The notes beneath the pieces were generated by a model. The model did no database searches. It was not told the origin of the DNA and worked only from the letters and a program-made list of their open reading frames with translations. This document shows positions 42,449 to 50,092 of a stretch of 50,092 nt of DNA, piece after piece. Origin of the DNA: Alphaproteobacteria bacterium. Lineage in GTDB: Bacteria; Pseudomonadota; Alphaproteobacteria; Caulobacterales; Parvularculaceae. The DNA is taken from the NCBI GenBank assembly GCA_013151255.1, contig JAADIQ010000097.1, forward strand, positions 1 to 50,092, in the 5' to 3' direction. The number at the start of each line of letters is the position of its first letter. The stretch's first letter is position 1. Both the position numbers and the translations under genes were made by a program.

Positions 42449-43649
42449 GTATGAAGCGCTTGAAGCATCCGGGCGCACGCGTCGCGGAATGGTGACGGCC
42501 GACACGGCGCGTCTGGCAAGACAAGAGCTGCGCCGGTTGTCGATGACGCCGATCAACATTTCTTCTCCGCGTGAAGACAATATTGCGGCTACGCGCGGCA
42601 AGGCGACAAAGAAAATCTCCAGCGGCGATCTGGCGGCGCTGACCCGACAGCTTGCAGCATTGGTTGGCGCCGCGCTGCCGCTTGAGGAAGCCTTGAGCAT
42701 TGTCGCGCTCCAGGCGGAAAAACCGCACACGCGCAAACGCATGCTGGCGGTGCGCGAGCGCGTGATGGAGGGCTGGCGGGTCGCCGATGCGTTGAGCGAA
42801 CATCCGCGATCTTTTCCCGCGCTCTATCGCGCCGTCATTTCGGCTGGCGAGACCGCGGGCGATCTTGGCGGGGTGATGGATCGCCTCGCCACGATGTTGG
42901 AAAAAGACCGCTCCATGCGCGGCAAAGCACTGGGAGCGATTATCTATCCGGCGGCGCTAATCGTGATTGCGGGCGCGGTAGTAACCGCGCTGATGACGCA
43001 AGTGGTGCCGAAAATCGTTGAGCAGTTTGATACTTTCGGCGCGACGTTGCCGGCGATTACGCAGGCGGTGATGGCGGTGTCGAATTTTCTGAGCACATAT
43101 GGGCTGATTATTTTGTTAAGCGGTATGGCTGCCGGGTTCGGGCTTTGGCGAGGCCTAAAGGCGCCCGCGTTCAAGCTTCGGTTCGATCGGCAATTGCTCA
43201 AGCTTCCGATTATCGGCAGGCTCGCAAGAGGGCTGGACGCGGCGCGTTTTGCCCGCACGCTGTCCACCCTGTTTGCAGGCGGCGCCCCCTTGCTCGACAG
43301 TCTCGACAGCGCCGCGCGCACGGTTTCAAATAGCCATATACGCGATAGTCTTTACACGGCAAATAATTCAGTGCGTGAAGGCGCGGCTTTGTCGTCGGCG
43401 TTAAGGCGCGTCAGCGGTCTGCCGCCGATGATGGCGCCAATGATTGCCGCTGGCGAGCATGCTGGCGCCATGCCGGCCATGCTCGACAAGGTAGCGCTTC
43501 AGCTTGAAGACGAATTTGACGCCGCCTCTGTGTTGGCGCTGCGATTGCTGGAGCCTGCAATCATCGTCGCAATGGGCGGCGTCATATTGGTCATCGTTGT
43601 CTCAATCATGTTGCCAATATTGCGATTAAACAGTCTTGCGGCGGGTTAA
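42435..43649 (+). CDS. gspF: Type II secretion inner-membrane platform protein GspF
   Basis: A 404-residue polytopic protein. The N-terminus FEYEALEASGRTRRGMV is the standard GspF/PilC opening. Two repeated T2SSF domains follow (about residues 70-190 and 272-394), with the LTRQLAALVGAALPLEEAL and FARTLSTLFAGGAPLLDSLD signatures and three transmembrane helices. The ATG at 42435 has GGAGG six bases upstream and overlaps the end of gspE. Confidence 0.95.
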   Translation: MPSFEYEALEASGRTRRGMVTADTARLARQELRRLSMTPINISSPREDNIAATRGKATKKISSGDLAALTRQLAALVGAALPLEEALSIVALQAEKPHTRKRMLAVRERVMEGWRVADALSEHPRSFPALYRAVISAGETAGDLGGVMDRLATMLEKDRSMRGKALGAIIYPAALIVIAGAVVTALMTQVVPKIVEQFDTFGATLPAITQAVMAVSNFLSTYGLIILLSGMAAGFGLWRGLKAPAFKLRFDRQLLKLPIIGRLARGLDAARFARTLSTLFAGGAPLLDSLDSAARTVSNSHIRDSLYTANNSVREGAALSSALRRVSGLPPMMAPMIAAGEHAGAMPAMLDKVALQLEDEFDAASVLALRLLEPAIIVAMGGVILVIVVSIMLPILRLNSLAAG

Positions 43650-43665
43650 ATTTTTGAACAGGACC

Positions 43666-44124
43666 ATGGTGAAAGAGATGTTGAGGTTACGAAAAAACGC
43701 AAAGAAAACGCAGAAGGGCGTCACGCTCGTAGAATTGCTTGTGGTGTTGGCGATTCTCGCCTTCATTTCTGCAATCGTTGTCGTCAATGTTTTGCCTGAA
43801 CGCGACCGCGCGGCGGTGCGCAAGGTAGAAATTGACATCAACGTCATTGAAAGCGCGCTCGATCAGTACCGCCTCGATATGATTAGGTATCCGACAATGG
43901 CTCAAGGCCTTGCTGCACTAGCGACGCTGCCGGCAGGCGCCGCCCGCGCTGAGCGATATCGCCCGGGCGGATATTTGCGCGGCGGCGCGCCGCTCGACCC
44001 ATGGGGCGCGCCTTACCAGTATCGCTATCCCGGAAAAACTGGCGTGGTCGATATTTTTTCATTTGGGGCCGACGGAGAAGCAGGCGGCGAAGGCTTAAAC
44101 GCGGATATCGGCAATTGGAACTAA
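43666..44124 (+). CDS. gspG: Major pseudopilin GspG
   Basis: A 152-residue major pseudopilin. The prepilin peptidase site is QKG|VTLVELLVVLAILAF with Glu at +5. The C-terminal calcium-loop region is typical: LDPWGAPYQYRYPGKTG, then VDIFSFGADGEAGGEG. The ATG at 43666 gives a short basic leader of about 18 residues; initiation further upstream is possible. Cleavage needs a GspO/PilD peptidase, which is not encoded in this window. Confidence 0.95.
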   Translation: MVKEMLRLRKNAKKTQKGVTLVELLVVLAILAFISAIVVVNVLPERDRAAVRKVEIDINVIESALDQYRLDMIRYPTMAQGLAALATLPAGAARAERYRPGGYLRGGAPLDPWGAPYQYRYPGKTGVVDIFSFGADGEAGGEGLNADIGNWN

Positions 44125-44642
44125 AGCCTACCATAACAAAGCGCGCCGCCAGTGCAGGGTTTTCGCTCATAGAAATGCTGCTGTCGCTGGCGATTCTCGC
44201 CTTCGGGGCGAGCATTGTCAGCTTGAACGCGCCGCAGCGCCGCAGCGAGGCGCTTGACGACGCAGAGCGGCTGGCTGCGCGCCTGCAAATGGCCGTGGAG
44301 AGTGCGACATTGTCGGGGAGCGCGTTACGGATGGATATTAATTCCGATGCGTATCAATTCTATCGCTTTGAAAACGGGCGCTGGCAAGAAGCAGACCCGC
44401 AGTCTTTGTCCGGCAGGCGGTTCGCATCTTCGGCAAAGATAAATTTTGAGGCCGCGGATGCGTTCAGTGAAAATGAGCGAATATTGAACGGCGTTATTGA
44501 GGAGCGTTCAGATCTCTATCAAATTATCATCGACCCAATCGGCCCGATGACGCCAATGTCGGTGGCGTTTGGCGATGGCGCGCCGGTCTCCGTGTCGTTG
44601 GATGAGATTGGCAATGTCGCCATAGAAAGGCGTGCAAAATGA
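44115..44642 (+). CDS. gspH: Minor pseudopilin GspH
   Basis: A 175-residue pseudopilin with cleavage site SAG|FSLIEMLLSLAIL (Glu at +5) and a beta-rich globular domain ending in FGDGAPVSVSLDEIGNV. No ATG is available before the cleavage site within a sensible distance. The TTG at 44115, overlapping the last codons of gspG, gives a normal leader (MELKPTITKRAASAG) and is the likely start. Weak initiation would suit a minor pseudopilin made in low amounts. Confidence 0.88.
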   Translation: MELKPTITKRAASAGFSLIEMLLSLAILAFGASIVSLNAPQRRSEALDDAERLAARLQMAVESATLSGSALRMDINSDAYQFYRFENGRWQEADPQSLSGRRFASSAKINFEAADAFSENERILNGVIEERSDLYQIIIDPIGPMTPMSVAFGDGAPVSVSLDEIGNVAIERRAK

Positions 44643-45010
44643 CCAGACGCCGCCAGAAAGGCATGACGTTGATTGAGGTTTTGGTCGCTATGGCGATCCT
44701 TGGAACGGTTGCCGGCTCGGTTCTGGTGATGACCGGGCAAAGCGCGCAGTTTGTCGTTGCATCGGAAGAGCGATTGCTGGCGCGCATTGTCGCTGATAAC
44801 GCCATGGTTTTAGCGTTGGCCAGACAAGCCGCGCTTGAGGCAGGTTTTGAGCAGGCTGAAGTTGAACTCGGTGGACGGGTCTGGAAAACTGCAAAAACAA
44901 TAGCCAGGATTGGCGCGAGTGATATTTACCGGGTCGAAATAGCTGTGTCGCTCGGCGAAAGTACGCAAATTCTCACGCGCGTTTCGACATTGACGGGCGG
45001 CGGGCGATGA
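44639..45010 (+). CDS. gspI: Minor pseudopilin GspI
   Basis: A 123-residue protein. The leader TRRRQKG is followed by MTLIEVLVAMAILGTVAGSV, so cleavage falls after Gly8 with Glu at +5. The short globular domain fits GspI, which nucleates the pseudopilus tip with GspJ and GspK. It overlaps both gspH and gspJ by 4 bases. Confidence 0.93.
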   Translation: MTRRRQKGMTLIEVLVAMAILGTVAGSVLVMTGQSAQFVVASEERLLARIVADNAMVLALARQAALEAGFEQAEVELGGRVWKTAKTIARIGASDIYRVEIAVSLGESTQILTRVSTLTGGGR

Positions 45011-45672
45011 ACCGCAATGCACAAAGAGGGTTCTCGCTTCCAGAGCTGCTGGTCGCGCTGCTGATTTTTGCAACACTATCCTCCGTCGCTGTTTATGTGT
45101 TGCGCCTCAGTATTGATGCGCGCGATCAGATCGGCGCCGCGGATGCACGATTGAGCGCGATGGAAACGGCGCGCGCAATTATGCAGGATGATCTGGCGCA
45201 AGTCGCGATGCGCCCGGTGCGCGATGCGTTTGGCGCGTCCATGGGGCCTGCCTTTCAAGGCGGCGATGCGTTAGCCAATAATGCCAGCGCCGATGAAACG
45301 CCGCTTATGGCGTTTGTTCGCCGGGGCTGGAAAAATCCGGGATGGGCGGCGCCGCGTTCGTCTTTGCAATATGTGGAATATGTCGTGACCGATAATACGC
45401 TCGTCCGGCGTGTGCGGCCCTATCTTGATGATGCGCGCGGCCAACCCGCCACTAATCGAGTTTTGTTTTCTGACGTGATGGATGTCGATGCCGTATTTTT
45501 ACTCGGCGAGACATCCGGCCGGCTGGAATGGGTGCAGCTTTGGCCTGTCGATGGCGGCGAAACGAGCATACCACGCGCCGTGGAGATAACGATGGAGACG
45601 GAGCGTTACGGCGCGCTGCGGCAATTATTCTGGATTGGCGATATCCAAAATGGTGGACGAGACAATGGATAA
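45007..45672 (+). CDS. gspJ: Minor pseudopilin GspJ
   Basis: A 221-residue pseudopilin. Cleavage site QRG|FSLPELLVALLIFATL with Glu at +5, then the GspJ domain, including AMETARAIMQDDLAQVAMRP and VEYVVTDNTLVRRVRPYLD. It forms the tip complex with GspI and GspK. It overlaps gspI by 4 bases. Confidence 0.93.
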   Translation: MNRNAQRGFSLPELLVALLIFATLSSVAVYVLRLSIDARDQIGAADARLSAMETARAIMQDDLAQVAMRPVRDAFGASMGPAFQGGDALANNASADETPLMAFVRRGWKNPGWAAPRSSLQYVEYVVTDNTLVRRVRPYLDDARGQPATNRVLFSDVMDVDAVFLLGETSGRLEWVQLWPVDGGETSIPRAVEITMETERYGALRQLFWIGDIQNGGRDNG

Positions 45673-46663
45673 TCGCAAGACACATCGAGCACGCCAAAAG
45701 GGAGCGGCGCTGGTTATTGTTTTGATGTTGATCGCAACACTTTCCTTCATCGTGTTGTCGCTCGCCCAACATACAGCACTTGCCGCGCAGCGCGGGCATA
45801 ACGCAAATACGCGACACGAATTTTTATGGCTTGCTTTTGGCGCTGAAGCTTACGGCGTTGCCGCCATTGAGGCGGCGGTTGAAGCCGGCGATGGGCGCAT
45901 GACTTTGCAAAGCCCGCTATTGGCTAATATTTTTGATGTTCCTCTGGCGGAGGGCGTTAGCGAAATCCGGGTTTCGGATCATACAGGTTGTTTTAACGTC
46001 AATAGCCTGGTGCGCGCGGGGCCCAATGGCGCAACGACAGTCAATCGCGACGCCAAAGCAGAGTTCATGGCGCTCGCCGAAGCGTTGAATGTGAGTAAGG
46101 GCAAGGCCATAGAAATCACTTCGGCAATGATAGATTGGATAGATACCGACCAGCGGACAGAACTTGGCGGCGCCGAAGATGGTTTGTATACAGCTCTTCC
46201 TTTGCCTTACCGAACCGGCGGCGTCCCGATCGCCGATATTAGCGAAATACGGGCGATGAAGGGCGTTTCAAAAGAGACATTTGGCCTGTTGCAGCCTTTC
46301 ATTTGCGCTCTGCCGCCGGATGCGCCTTCGCGCATCAACGTTAATTTACTTACCACAGATCATGCGCCGTTATTGGTTTCCCTGTTGCGGGGCAAAATTT
46401 CCACTATCGATGCGCTTAATATTATCGAAGCGCGGCCAGCGGATGGTTTTATAACGGAACAAGATTTTTTGAACGCCGTGGAATCCAGAACGGGCGCCTC
46501 AACGAAAGATATTCGCGACCGGGTTTCACTAACATCTGATTTTTTTACCCTGCTAGCAAAACTCAACCTTGAGGGCGCGCAGTTTTATCTGTCGACGGTT
46601 GTTGCAATAGACGGTAACGGGCAAGCCAGCATTCTATCGCGCCGGTTTGGAGAATCTCTATGA
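45665..46663 (+). CDS. gspK: Minor pseudopilin GspK
   Basis: A 332-residue pseudopilin that caps the tip. The leader ends RQKG and is followed by AALVIVLMLIATLSFIVLSL; as in other GspK proteins the +5 Glu is missing. The large domain includes DHTGCFNVNSLV, SAMIDWIDTDQ and RINVNLLTTDHAPLL, the helix-hairpin-helix-like segment of the family. I chose the ATG at 45665, which overlaps gspJ by 8 bases; the ATG at 45650 is possible. Confidence 0.92.
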   Translation: MDNRKTHRARQKGAALVIVLMLIATLSFIVLSLAQHTALAAQRGHNANTRHEFLWLAFGAEAYGVAAIEAAVEAGDGRMTLQSPLLANIFDVPLAEGVSEIRVSDHTGCFNVNSLVRAGPNGATTVNRDAKAEFMALAEALNVSKGKAIEITSAMIDWIDTDQRTELGGAEDGLYTALPLPYRTGGVPIADISEIRAMKGVSKETFGLLQPFICALPPDAPSRINVNLLTTDHAPLLVSLLRGKISTIDALNIIEARPADGFITEQDFLNAVESRTGASTKDIRDRVSLTSDFFTLLAKLNLEGAQFYLSTVVAIDGNGQASILSRRFGESL

Positions 46664-47853
46664 GCGGGCGATTTATATTTCTTCTTGGGCAGACGCCGCG
46701 TGATGCAATCGGATGGGCTAAACTCACCGGGCGCTCCCCGATTAGCAGCGGACGGCTGGACAGTGCCGATGAGCTTTCGCTTTTAGCCAAGGACATAGCT
46801 GAAGCAGACCGCGTCATTGCGATTTTGCCGGGCGAACAATTGGCGGTGCGCGCAATGGCTGCGCCGCCTCAAAACGCGGCGAAGCTGAAAGCGGCGATGG
46901 ACTATCTCCTCGACGATGAGTTGGGTGAGGCGGTTCAGGAGTTGCACATCGTCGCCGCTATGATCGGCGGTGAACGCGTTGCGCTTGCGGTCAAAAAATC
47001 GCTGGTTCGCAACTGGCTAAGCGTGTTTCAGAATGCAGAGATTGCCCTGGATTTCATGACCGCGGATTTTTTGTGTCTGCCGGCCACCGAAGGAAAGGCT
47101 GCAATCTTTTTCGATGAGGACCGCATTGTCGCCTCGATTGGAAGCCAGGGTTTCAGCGCAAGCAATGGCCTGGCGATGCATCTTTTGCCACCGCTATTGG
47201 AAAACAGCGCTAAGCCTGTGGTGGAAGTTTTCGGTATTTTTAACGAAGTCGCCGCCGCTAGCGGTTTGGCGCCCGAAGATGTTTGCCCGCTGGATAGTGA
47301 GGAAGTCTTTGCGCAATACGCGCTTGGTCTGGATGGACGCGCCTCTCCAAATTTCTTGAGCGGGGAGTTCAAAGATAAAAAAAGTTGGCGTGACGGCGCA
47401 TTGGTTTGGCGGCGCGCGGCAACGATGACTGTAGCGGTTGCGGCTTTCTCGCTGGCTCTGTTCGTTGCGCAAGGGGTTCGCGATATGAACATTGCGAAAA
47501 CTTACGAACAACGCGCGACCGCCCTGCATGAGCAATATTTTCCGCAAGCGCAAGGCGGCGATATTCGAGCCCATGCGGTGGAAATTTTATCAAGAAGCAG
47601 CGACATTAGTTTTTTGAGACTGTCGGCGGTGTTTAACGACGCGCTCGGCGAGACGTCGGAAGTTCAAGTGGACCGTCTGCGTTATGACGCCATGCGCGGT
47701 CAGTTGGTCGCCAGCCTTAAAAGCGCCGATGATTCCAATATCGAAGCGCTTCAGATAACGCTTTTGTCCCGCGGCGTTCGCGCTGAGGATGCGGGCGGGT
47801 ATCGGCGTTCAGGTAATCTATGGGTCGGTGATATGACAGTGAGCGCACAATGA
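46660..47853 (+). CDS. gspL: Type II secretion platform protein GspL
   Basis: A 397-residue bitopic protein. The cytoplasmic actin-like domain occupies about residues 1-240 (RVIAILPGEQLAVRAMAAPP, then AAIFFDEDRIVASIGS) and binds GspE. One membrane helix follows (ATMTVAVAAFSLALFVAQG, about 248-266), then a periplasmic ferredoxin-like domain (LRYDAMRGQLVASLKSADD). It overlaps gspK and gspM by 4 bases each. Confidence 0.92.
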   Translation: MSGRFIFLLGQTPRDAIGWAKLTGRSPISSGRLDSADELSLLAKDIAEADRVIAILPGEQLAVRAMAAPPQNAAKLKAAMDYLLDDELGEAVQELHIVAAMIGGERVALAVKKSLVRNWLSVFQNAEIALDFMTADFLCLPATEGKAAIFFDEDRIVASIGSQGFSASNGLAMHLLPPLLENSAKPVVEVFGIFNEVAAASGLAPEDVCPLDSEEVFAQYALGLDGRASPNFLSGEFKDKKSWRDGALVWRRAATMTVAVAAFSLALFVAQGVRDMNIAKTYEQRATALHEQYFPQAQGGDIRAHAVEILSRSSDISFLRLSAVFNDALGETSEVQVDRLRYDAMRGQLVASLKSADDSNIEALQITLLSRGVRAEDAGGYRRSGNLWVGDMTVSAQ

Positions 47854-48323
47854 AAGAAATTTGGACAAGCCGTTCAAGACGCGAACGCATATTATTGATT
47901 GTCGCCTGCGCGCTGTTTGCAGCTGGCGCAATCTACACCCTGATTGTATCGCCGCTTAGCCAGTGGCACACAGACGTTGGCCAACGCGTTTCATACGCAG
48001 AAGAAACCTACAATTTAGTAACGCAAGCGACAGCCAAAGCCGTAGGCACGACAGCAAGCCCTGGTGACAGAGACGAGTTCGCACCAATTCGCAGCACCTT
48101 GAATCAATCGGCGCGCGCCAATGGCGTTACGCTAAACTTCGTCAATCAACGCAGCGATGGAAATGTTGAAGCGAGCGTTGATGCAATGGACCCAGGCGCT
48201 TTGTTTCAATGGCTGCAAGAGCTTGATGCCCGTTATGCCATCACGATGCAAAGTGTAGATATAATTCGAGAGAATGCGAGTGGGCCGTTGGTTCGGGCTC
48301 AAATTGTATTCGGAAGAAATTAA
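47850..48323 (+). CDS. gspM: Type II secretion protein GspM
   Basis: A 157-residue bitopic protein: a short basic N-terminus (SRSRRERILL), one helix (about residues 14-34) and a small periplasmic domain ending in the GspM-like ALFQWLQELDARYAITMQSV. It partners GspL in the platform. It is the last recognisable gsp gene; no gspN or gspO follows. Confidence 0.9.
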   Translation: MKEIWTSRSRRERILLIVACALFAAGAIYTLIVSPLSQWHTDVGQRVSYAEETYNLVTQATAKAVGTTASPGDRDEFAPIRSTLNQSARANGVTLNFVNQRSDGNVEASVDAMDPGALFQWLQELDARYAITMQSVDIIRENASGPLVRAQIVFGRN

Positions 48324-48370
48324 CATCACACCAGCCTTGTAAGGCGCGGTGTTTGTCAGGGAGCAGATTT

Positions 48371-48859
48371 ATGAAATCTTATGGGGCCATCATTTTATCG
48401 ACGCTTACGCTTTGCGCCTGCGCGAGCAACCCTAACGTGGCGGCGCAAAGCAATTTGCGCGCGGCCTCTGCGGTAGAAGAGACGGAGCGCGGCGTTGCGT
48501 TGAGCGCGATAGGCAAGGCTCAGATATCGGCTGGAGAATGCGGGATGCTTCTGTGGACGCTTGATGAAGATAGGCCGCAGCCGATCTTTCAGTTCATTTC
48601 AGGCGGCAAGGCGGATATCATGCATTACGGGTCGCCTGAAAAAATAACGCTTGTGCGCGCATCAGGGCCGGGCGGCTTTGGCGTTCATCAGGACCAGGAA
48701 TTCCACACAGGCGATGGGTCAGTCATGAAAGTATCGGTGTCGTTCGGCCAGGGCTTTGACGGCGGCAGCTATCTCAAACAGGGGTTAATTACGATTGATA
48801 GTCCGGCCGGCATGCGCAGCGTCTTACCGGCGGCAGGAATTGCAGGGTGCCGCGGCTGA
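48371..48859 (+). CDS. Hypothetical lipoprotein downstream of gspM
   Basis: A 162-residue exported protein. The signal MKSYGAIILSTLTLCAC ends in a lipobox (Cys15 or Cys17). The mature part is beta-rich with Cys residues in GECGMLLWTLDED and near the C-terminus (GIAGCRG), which could form a disulphide. I recognise no family. It lies 47 bases after gspM in the same direction, so it may belong to the secretion operon. Because a secretin often needs a small lipoprotein pilotin, this is a candidate, but size and fold (pilotins are mostly helical) do not clearly support it. Confidence 0.72.
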   Translation: MKSYGAIILSTLTLCACASNPNVAAQSNLRAASAVEETERGVALSAIGKAQISAGECGMLLWTLDEDRPQPIFQFISGGKADIMHYGSPEKITLVRASGPGGFGVHQDQEFHTGDGSVMKVSVSFGQGFDGGSYLKQGLITIDSPAGMRSVLPAAGIAGCRG

Positions 48860-48915
48860 CACGTTTGCAAGCCTCTGACTCAAACTTAGGTGTTTGAAAA
48901 CACCCCTAACAACGT

Positions 48916-49000
48916 GTCATCACCGGGCTTGTCCCGGTGATCCAGAACCGACAGTGGGGCGCTTGCCGTTCTGGATTGCCGGAACAAGTCCGGCAATGAC
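48916..49000. repeat. Imperfect inverted intergenic repeat
   Basis: Two 33-base arms separated by 19 bases, starting GTCATCACCGGG and ending CGGCAATGAC, with inner ends GATCCAGAAC/GTTCTGGAT. Each arm is a small hairpin of its own (ACCGGGCTTGTCCCGGT and GCCGGAACAAGTCCGGC). It belongs to the same style of dispersed palindromes as 35193-35268. The further 200 bases up to the next gene show nothing else. Confidence 0.8.
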
Positions 49001-49215
49001 AATGATGTATGCCATAACATCATTAAGCCATGGAACTGGGTCGCTGCGTTTTAGAGCAAAAGCTGAAGGAATTTTCGGTCAGGCTCTAAGCCTCTTTAAA
49101 GTCAGGCCCAAATAAAAACTGTCAACGCCAATCACCCTCTTGGCGGACCGTGGTCTGCTGTGATAGGCGGGCATGGTTATTTGTTTTCACCTGCTGACCT
49201 ATGAAAAGATGCGCC

Positions 49216-50092
49216 ATGAAAAAGTCCGACCACAAAGCTCCCGATATGTTGACGCTGTTGGCGCAAGCGCGCGGCGCCTCGGCGCATGATGCATCGCCCA
49301 AAAGCGAGAGCGTTATTCCGCCGATTGAAATGACCACGACGTATTTGCGCGATGCGTCCTATCAGCTCGGACAGAGCGGTGAATATCGGCGCGATGACAG
49401 CGCGAATTTCCGTCAGGTTGAGGCGGTGCTGAGCGCGATTGAGAACGGGGCGGATGCGCTTGTGTTCTCATCGGGCATGGCGGCGGCGTCGGCGGTGATC
49501 GCGACGCTGCGGCCGGGCGATCATATTGTGGCGCCAAAAATCGGTTATTATGGCGTGCGCCGATGGATTGAGCATTTCTGCGGACAGTTCGGCATTGGTT
49601 TGACACTGGTTGACCCAAGCGAGCCCGGTGCGCTGGAACGCGCCATTGTCAAAGGCAAGACGCGGCTTGTGTGGATTGAAACGCCGACCAACCCGACCTG
49701 GGAAGTGACCGATATCCGCGCTGCCGCAGACGCCGCGCATGCCGCTGGCGCCCGGTTGATTGTCGATTCGACGGTGATGACGCCGATATTGTGCAACCCA
49801 CTCGATCATGGGGCCGATATTGTTATGCACTCAGCGTCGAAATATCTGAACGGCCATTCCGACGTCATCGCCGGCGCTTTGGTGACGCGCGCAGGCGATG
49901 ACTGGTGGGGCGACATCCGCCAGCACCGTTATATGAGCGGGGCGATACTTGGGGCGTTGGAAACCTGGCTGTTATTGCGCGGATTGCGGACGCTCGGGCT
50001 GCGGGTTGAACGCGCCAGCCAAAACGCGCTCGCCATTGCGGAGCATTTTGAAGGCCATGCAAAACTGTCGGCGGTGCTTTACCCTGGCCTTG
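49216..50092 (+). CDS. Cystathionine beta-lyase / gamma-synthase family PLP enzyme (partial)
   Basis: Runs off the window; 292 codons are visible. It is a Cys/Met-metabolism PLP-dependent enzyme. The PLP lysine lies in MHSASKYLNGHSDVIAG, the cofactor-phosphate loop in SSGMAAASAVIATL, and the substrate loop in IETPTNPTWEVTDI. The IVDSTVMTPILCNPLDHGAD segment carries the cofactor Asp. It splits or makes cystathionine in transsulfuration or methionine synthesis. MetC-like beta-lyase is my preference from the RYMSGAILGALETWLLLRGL form, but MetB-like activity cannot be excluded. Start ATG 49216; an in-frame ATG at 49201 is possible. Confidence 0.9.
   Translation, partial: MKKSDHKAPDMLTLLAQARGASAHDASPKSESVIPPIEMTTTYLRDASYQLGQSGEYRRDDSANFRQVEAVLSAIENGADALVFSSGMAAASAVIATLRPGDHIVAPKIGYYGVRRWIEHFCGQFGIGLTLVDPSEPGALERAIVKGKTRLVWIETPTNPTWEVTDIRAAADAAHAAGARLIVDSTVMTPILCNPLDHGADIVMHSASKYLNGHSDVIAGALVTRAGDDWWGDIRQHRYMSGAILGALETWLLLRGLRTLGLRVERASQNALAIAEHFEGHAKLSAVLYPGL

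Overview
The window reads as chromosomal DNA of an alphaproteobacterium. The grounds are the gene content and pairing: trigger factor, a fused Nnr beside glnB, GlnA-I with a canonical adenylylation motif, an ELM1-family protein, ParE, a YggT-DUF167 pair and ECF sigma/ChrR-type regulators. Most of it is GC-rich with dense ATGA stop/start overlaps. I cannot name the genus; a free-living, aerobic member of the Caulobacterales, Parvularculales or Rhizobiales type is my inference.

1-12.9 kb is housekeeping and nitrogen control: tig, tRNA-Leu(UAG), a GNAT acetyltransferase, nnr, glnB and, 6.3 kb further on, glnA. The usual neighbours glnB and glnA are separated by a 2OG-Fe(II) oxygenase, a four-gene TetR/HlyD/ABC-2 export operon with a clear palindromic operator, a small membrane protein and an ELM1-family protein. 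A fatty acid hydroxylase and a membrane-bound AraC-type regulator follow glnA.

14.1-20.8 kb is accessory metabolism. An ArsR repressor with a near-perfect palindrome over its start region leads into an SRPBCC protein, a YCII lipoprotein, a DUF4287/DUF5655 protein and a small membrane protein. Beyond these lie an old-yellow-enzyme reductase, a frameshifted CxxCH/outer-membrane-barrel gene bracketed by 43-bp direct repeats, and a crotonase-family gene.

20.8-29.2 kb holds parE followed by two visibly AT-richer insertions. The first (22.8-24.3 kb) is a single gene with an ABC-type ATPase followed by a TOPRIM-like nuclease domain, of the OLD/PARIS type and a candidate phage-defence gene; a composite hairpin repeat and a perfect 38-bp palindrome lie downstream. 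The second (26.3-29.1 kb) lies next to tRNA-Ala(CGC) and a degenerate copy of that tRNA's 3' end. It carries a three-gene overlapping operon: an Lgt-like membrane protein, a radical SAM protein with the layout of the archaeal tetraether lipid synthase (Tes, MJ0619-type) family, and a four-helix membrane protein. This operon is the best candidate in the window for an undescribed system, possibly lipid-tail modification.

29.2-37.8 kb is an extracytoplasmic-stress region: a lipoprotein, a DUF4331 protein, a TPR protein, three ECF sigma factors, two cupin anti-sigma factors (one ChrR-like with zinc ligands, one without), a Tat-exported ferritin-like protein and a cytochrome c. 38.1-48.3 kb is a complete gspCDEFGHIJKLM type II secretion operon, followed by a small lipoprotein that could be its pilotin. 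The window ends inside a cystathionine lyase/synthase-family gene.
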